Shown: positions 13,951 through 16,467 of the stretch, piece by piece
Layout: every line of letters begins with the position of its first letter
Numbering within the stretch: position 1 is the first letter of the stretch
DNA from: an uncultured Actinomycetes bacterium
GTDB taxonomy: Bacteria > Actinomycetota > Actinomycetes > S36-B12
Reading direction: 5' to 3'
DNA length: 16,467 nt
Assembly: GCA_937876275.1 (NCBI GenBank)
Contig: CALFIA010000216.1
Coordinates: 1-16,467, forward strand
Notes under the pieces: generated by a model
Database searches by the model: none
What the model saw: the letters and a program-made list of their open reading frames with translations, nothing else
Told to the model about the DNA's origin: nothing
Position numbers and translations under genes: made by a program

Positions 13951-14600
13951 TGGTCGGTGGAGGCAGAAGCGTGCTGGTCGTCGAAGACGACAACCTGACC
14001 CTCGCCCTGCTCGCTGAAACCCTGACTCAGTCCGGGTTCGTGGTGGGCACAGCATCCAGTGCGAGTGCCGCCCACAAGATGTGGTCCAAGATGGACCCCG
14101 ATGCTGTCGTACTCGACGTAGACCTCGGTCTCGGGCTCAACGGGTTCGACTTAGCAGACGCCTTTCGGGCCAAGGCGCCCTACGTGGCGATCCTCTTCCT
14201 TTCGAATTTGCCGGATGCACGCTTCGCGGGTCGCAATCCGGCCGCTCTGCCGGAAGAAGTGGGCTACGTACGCAAGGACCAACTGTCGGATTCACGAGCG
14301 CTCGTCACAGCGCTCGATGCGGTTCTTCGAGGAGCTGCTCGCGACATCCCTCGACACGACCGAGATCCGAAGCGCCCCCTTGCGACACTCTCACGCACGC
14401 AAGTTGAAGTACTGCGAATGGTTGCATTAGGGATGTCGAACCAGAAGATTGCGGCGGAACGCGGAACGTCCGTCAGGGCAGTGCAAAGCGTGATTACCCG
14501 AACAATGTCGCTTATAGGCGCTGAAAGTTCTGATGACGACAATGCACGAGTTTTCGCGGCGAGAGAGTTCATTCGTGCAGCCGGACTCCCGATTTCCTGA
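13950..14600 (+). CDS. Two-component response regulator (REC plus LuxR-type HTH)
   Basis: The product is 216 residues from the ATG at 13950. The receiver domain begins at once with VLVVEDDN (acidic pocket), followed by phospho-acceptor aspartate in VVLDVDLG, the switch serine in ILFLS, and the conserved lysine in YVRKDQ. A LuxR-type helix-turn-helix follows (LSRTQVEVLRMVALGMSNQKIAAERG, then SVRAVQSVITR). It should bind DNA once phosphorylated by the kinase encoded 5 bases downstream. Longer starts exist at ATG 13890 and GTG 13917; the extra residues look unlike protein of this family, so 13950 is preferred, but its ribosome binding site is poor and the start is uncertain. The target genes are unknown; the upstream peptidase gene is a candidate by position only. 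Confidence 0.88.
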   Translation: MVGGGRSVLVVEDDNLTLALLAETLTQSGFVVGTASSASAAHKMWSKMDPDAVVLDVDLGLGLNGFDLADAFRAKAPYVAILFLSNLPDARFAGRNPAALPEEVGYVRKDQLSDSRALVTALDAVLRGAARDIPRHDRDPKRPLATLSRTQVEVLRMVALGMSNQKIAAERGTSVRAVQSVITRTMSLIGAESSDDDNARVFAAREFIRAAGLPIS

Positions 14601-14605
14601 CTGGA

Positions 14606-16351
14606 ATGAGAGTCTCCGGTGAACGCCTGAAGGTGCTGTTAGGAAGTAGAAGTGCACTCTCCTGGCCGGTCATCATCGGTCTTGTCATCACGGGGCTTCT
14701 GCTGAGCTTTACTTATCTACGGCTAATTCCGGATCAACCACGAATCGTGATCTTGGTGGCGGCCGCAGGTGCCGCAGGAACATCTGTCGCTGTTCTCGTG
14801 GTCGCCCAATCGCTCGGCAATCGTGAGGGCTGGGTTCGCCCGCATCCCACGATTGTCTTAGTCGGTATAGCGCTGGCGAGTCTGGTGCGCTCCATTGTGA
14901 CTTCAGTACTCGTGAATTGGCTGAGTGCAGGGTCACAACTCGAATCGAATCCAGCTGCGCGCACGATCGCCTCGCTCCTAGTCACTGTGACACTCGGTCT
15001 GTTCATGGCCGCCTCCGCGACATTGGCCCGCGAACGCGCAGAGGCAAACCTCGCTCTACTCATTGAGCAAGCCAGACTGAGACTGCTGGCCGAAAATGCG
15101 GATGAGGAGCTCATTCGTGCCGGGGTGGACCTCAGGAACAGAGCTCGAGCATTGCTGGAGCCAACTATTGAGGACATCCGCGATCTCATCTCGGGGGAGA
15201 TCTCCGAGTCAGCGGCTTTAGAGGTTTCTGAGCGCATCAATGCCGCTGTCAATGATGTCGTACGGCCGGCATCGCGTGAATTGGCTCGGTCCCCGTTGAT
15301 CGTTCGAGATGAGTTATCGATTCATGAATCGACTCCCTTGAGACTTCTCAAGGATCGGATGGATATCACCCAAGCGATCAGGCCGTGGTGGTGGCTTGTG
15401 CTTTCCTGGGGTGTGCTGATTCCTGGGCCGCTCCTCCTCGGTGCTCAGTTCCCGCTGGTCGTGCAATGGATGGCCATCAGCGTCTTGGCAGTTCCTCTGT
15501 TCTTCGCGGTGAGGGCAATCTGGCCGCGCGAGTGGCGAAATCTGCCGATCCCGCTCGGCCTAGGAATACTTTTGGTGCTTTATACACTGACCAATATCGG
15601 ATTCCGCTACTTGACGTCGCATGTGCTGCCGGTCATCGCCGGTTCCGAGAGCTGGGCGAGTGTCGGCTTTACGGGCTCGATCATCCAAATCTCATTAGGA
15701 ATGCTGGTGTCCATCCTGGCAACGCTTGATGTTTACGGTCGGCACACGCGAGCTATCTTGATTGACACGAACCTTCAGTTGGAAGAACTGATCGCCCGGA
15801 TCAAACGCGAGACGTGGCTCCTGCATCGTTCAGTGTCGTTGGCGGTCCATGGCACGGTGCAGTCCGCCCTGATCTCTACAGCAATGCGACTTTCGGCCAC
15901 GGACCGCACACCGGAGACCGTTGCAGATGCCAGGCGAAGGCTCGAGGACGCACTTATCGCTATCTCCACGGAACAAAGTGAGGGCATTTCGCTCAGGTTC
16001 GCCCTCGAGGATCTGCAGAATCTATGGAATCCGCTTGTAGAGGTAACTTTCGAGATCAATCCAGAGGCCGACCAACGCTTGTCGGAAGACTTCGGCCTGC
16101 GAAGGTGCGTGATCGAGATTTGCCTTGAGGCAGCGAGTAACGCGATTCGCCATGGTCATGCGCGGGTCATCAGCCTACGGGTCGAGTCGTTCAGTGACCT
16201 GGTTCAGGTCACTGCCGTTGACGATGGTGAGGGAATCTCCCAAACGGCTCAAGCTGGGCTAGGTTCCCAAATGCTCAACGACACGTGCCTGCGATGGAAC
16301 ATCGAGACGCCCGCCGCAGGAGGCACCCAACTCACGGCGGTACTGGCCTGA
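14606..16351 (+). CDS. Membrane sensor histidine kinase with two four-helix membrane blocks
   Basis: The 581-residue product has four hydrophobic helices (about 18-40, 45-70, 82-107, 120-140), a soluble helical stretch (141-255), four more helices (about 262-280, 284-305, 314-335, 355-376) and a C-terminal kinase core. The dimerisation helix contains LAVHGTVQSALISTAMRL, making H415 the likely phospho-acceptor in a HisKA_3-like context, though the usual D after H is G. The ATPase domain has the N box (E508 to N512 in EAASNAIRHG), G1 (VDDGEGI, 538-544) and G2 (GLGSQML, 551-557). It presumably phosphorylates the regulator 5 bases upstream. The signal sensed is unknown. No Shine-Dalgarno sequence precedes the ATG at 14606, so translation is probably coupled. 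Codon composition is visibly lower in GC than the guanine block. Confidence 0.88.
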   Translation: MRVSGERLKVLLGSRSALSWPVIIGLVITGLLLSFTYLRLIPDQPRIVILVAAAGAAGTSVAVLVVAQSLGNREGWVRPHPTIVLVGIALASLVRSIVTSVLVNWLSAGSQLESNPAARTIASLLVTVTLGLFMAASATLARERAEANLALLIEQARLRLLAENADEELIRAGVDLRNRARALLEPTIEDIRDLISGEISESAALEVSERINAAVNDVVRPASRELARSPLIVRDELSIHESTPLRLLKDRMDITQAIRPWWWLVLSWGVLIPGPLLLGAQFPLVVQWMAISVLAVPLFFAVRAIWPREWRNLPIPLGLGILLVLYTLTNIGFRYLTSHVLPVIAGSESWASVGFTGSIIQISLGMLVSILATLDVYGRHTRAILIDTNLQLEELIARIKRETWLLHRSVSLAVHGTVQSALISTAMRLSATDRTPETVADARRRLEDALIAISTEQSEGISLRFALEDLQNLWNPLVEVTFEINPEADQRLSEDFGLRRCVIEICLEAASNAIRHGHARVISLRVESFSDLVQVTAVDDGEGISQTAQAGLGSQMLNDTCLRWNIETPAAGGTQLTAVLA

Positions 16352-16358
16352 GTGCACA

Positions 16359-16380
16359 GATGTTCGTATTTGTGAACATC
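16359..16380. repeat. Inverted repeat after the kinase gene
   Basis: Perfect 7-bp arms GATGTTC (16359-16365) and GAACATC (16374-16380) flank 8 bases, starting 7 bases after the kinase stop. The sequence after it has no T-run, so it is either a weak terminator or an operator for the next gene to the right. It is not a LexA box, since the half-sites face the other way. Confidence 0.45.
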
Positions 16381-16424
16381 AACCCCTGATGGCTGCCTGC
16401 AAACTTCGCGCCCGTGCACATTTG

Positions 16425-16460
16425 ATCCGAAGCGGATTTGCCGCAACTTAGCGTGCACGC
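16425..16460. promoter_or_regulatory. Palindrome-rich right edge, possible regulatory region of the next gene
   Basis: ATCCG-AAG-CGGAT (16425-16437) and the 10-bp palindrome GCGTGCACGC (16451-16460) lie close together, and GTGCAC occurs three times between 16352 and 16458. An ATG at 16461 may begin a gene beyond the window. No convincing promoter hexamers were found. Confidence 0.25.
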
Positions 16461-16467
16461 ATGACTA

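Noticed and set aside
16359..16380. LexA/SOS box
   Set aside because: Actinobacterial SOS boxes read GAAC-N4-GTTC; here the half-sites are in the opposite order with 8 bases between them.
1..16467. CRISPR arrays, insertion sequences, tRNA genes or defence systems
   Set aside because: No regularly spaced direct repeats, transposase motifs, tRNA-like folds or defence-type domains were found on either strand.

Overview
The window reads as a conserved chromosomal segment of a high-GC actinobacterium. Evidence for this is a WhiB-family iron-sulphur regulator, a GroEL1-type chaperonin with a histidine-rich tail, a CBS-domain IMP dehydrogenase next to the CBS-less paralogue GuaB3, and frequent GTG starts. 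From memory, the order groES-groEL1-whiB3/whiD-...-guaB-guaB3-...-guaA matches the mycobacterial and Streptomyces arrangement. Genus cannot be read from the sequence. No rRNA, tRNA, CRISPR array, insertion sequence or phage gene was found, and there is no gene-free stretch longer than 300 bases.

Layout. 1-896 (-): the N-terminal part of a SAM-dependent methyltransferase running off the left edge. 897-1008: divergent control region with two CIRCE operators and a sigma-70-type promoter. 1009-3060 (+): groES and groEL1, separated by a long hairpin and closed by a perfect bidirectional terminator shared with the convergent whiB3 (3120-3452, -). 3453-3617: divergent promoter region with an inverted repeat placed to control both whiB3 and the next gene. 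3618-4526 (+): a MerR-type regulator that keeps the CarH-type adenosylcobalamin ligand set. 4562-10957 (+): a closely spaced run of guaB, guaB3, an aldehyde dehydrogenase (4-bp overlap), a CD225 membrane peptide, guaA and a four-helix membrane protein. 10971-11684 (-): a PIG-L/LmbE deacetylase. 11810-13828 (+): a secreted M15-like peptidase with three repeated beta domains. 13950-16351 (+): a two-component system (REC-LuxR response regulator and an eight-helix membrane histidine kinase).

How it works together. The first block is heat-shock chaperonin under HrcA/CIRCE control. The middle block holds the enzymes around IMP, XMP and GMP: GuaB makes XMP, GuaA makes GMP, and GuaB3 is a paralogue of unsettled activity. 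Upstream of them sits a regulator that may sense light or B12. The last block looks like cell-envelope functions: a secreted peptidase with tandem GTNAC repeats just before its start, then a sensor kinase and response regulator in sequence of visibly lower GC.

The most interesting points are the CarH-like regulator with its operator-like repeat, the paired CIRCE sites (one overlapping the divergent gene's start codon), the replacement of the catalytic cysteine of GuaB3 by histidine, and the double 4-TM architecture of the terminal kinase. None of these amounts to a demonstrably new system from sequence alone.
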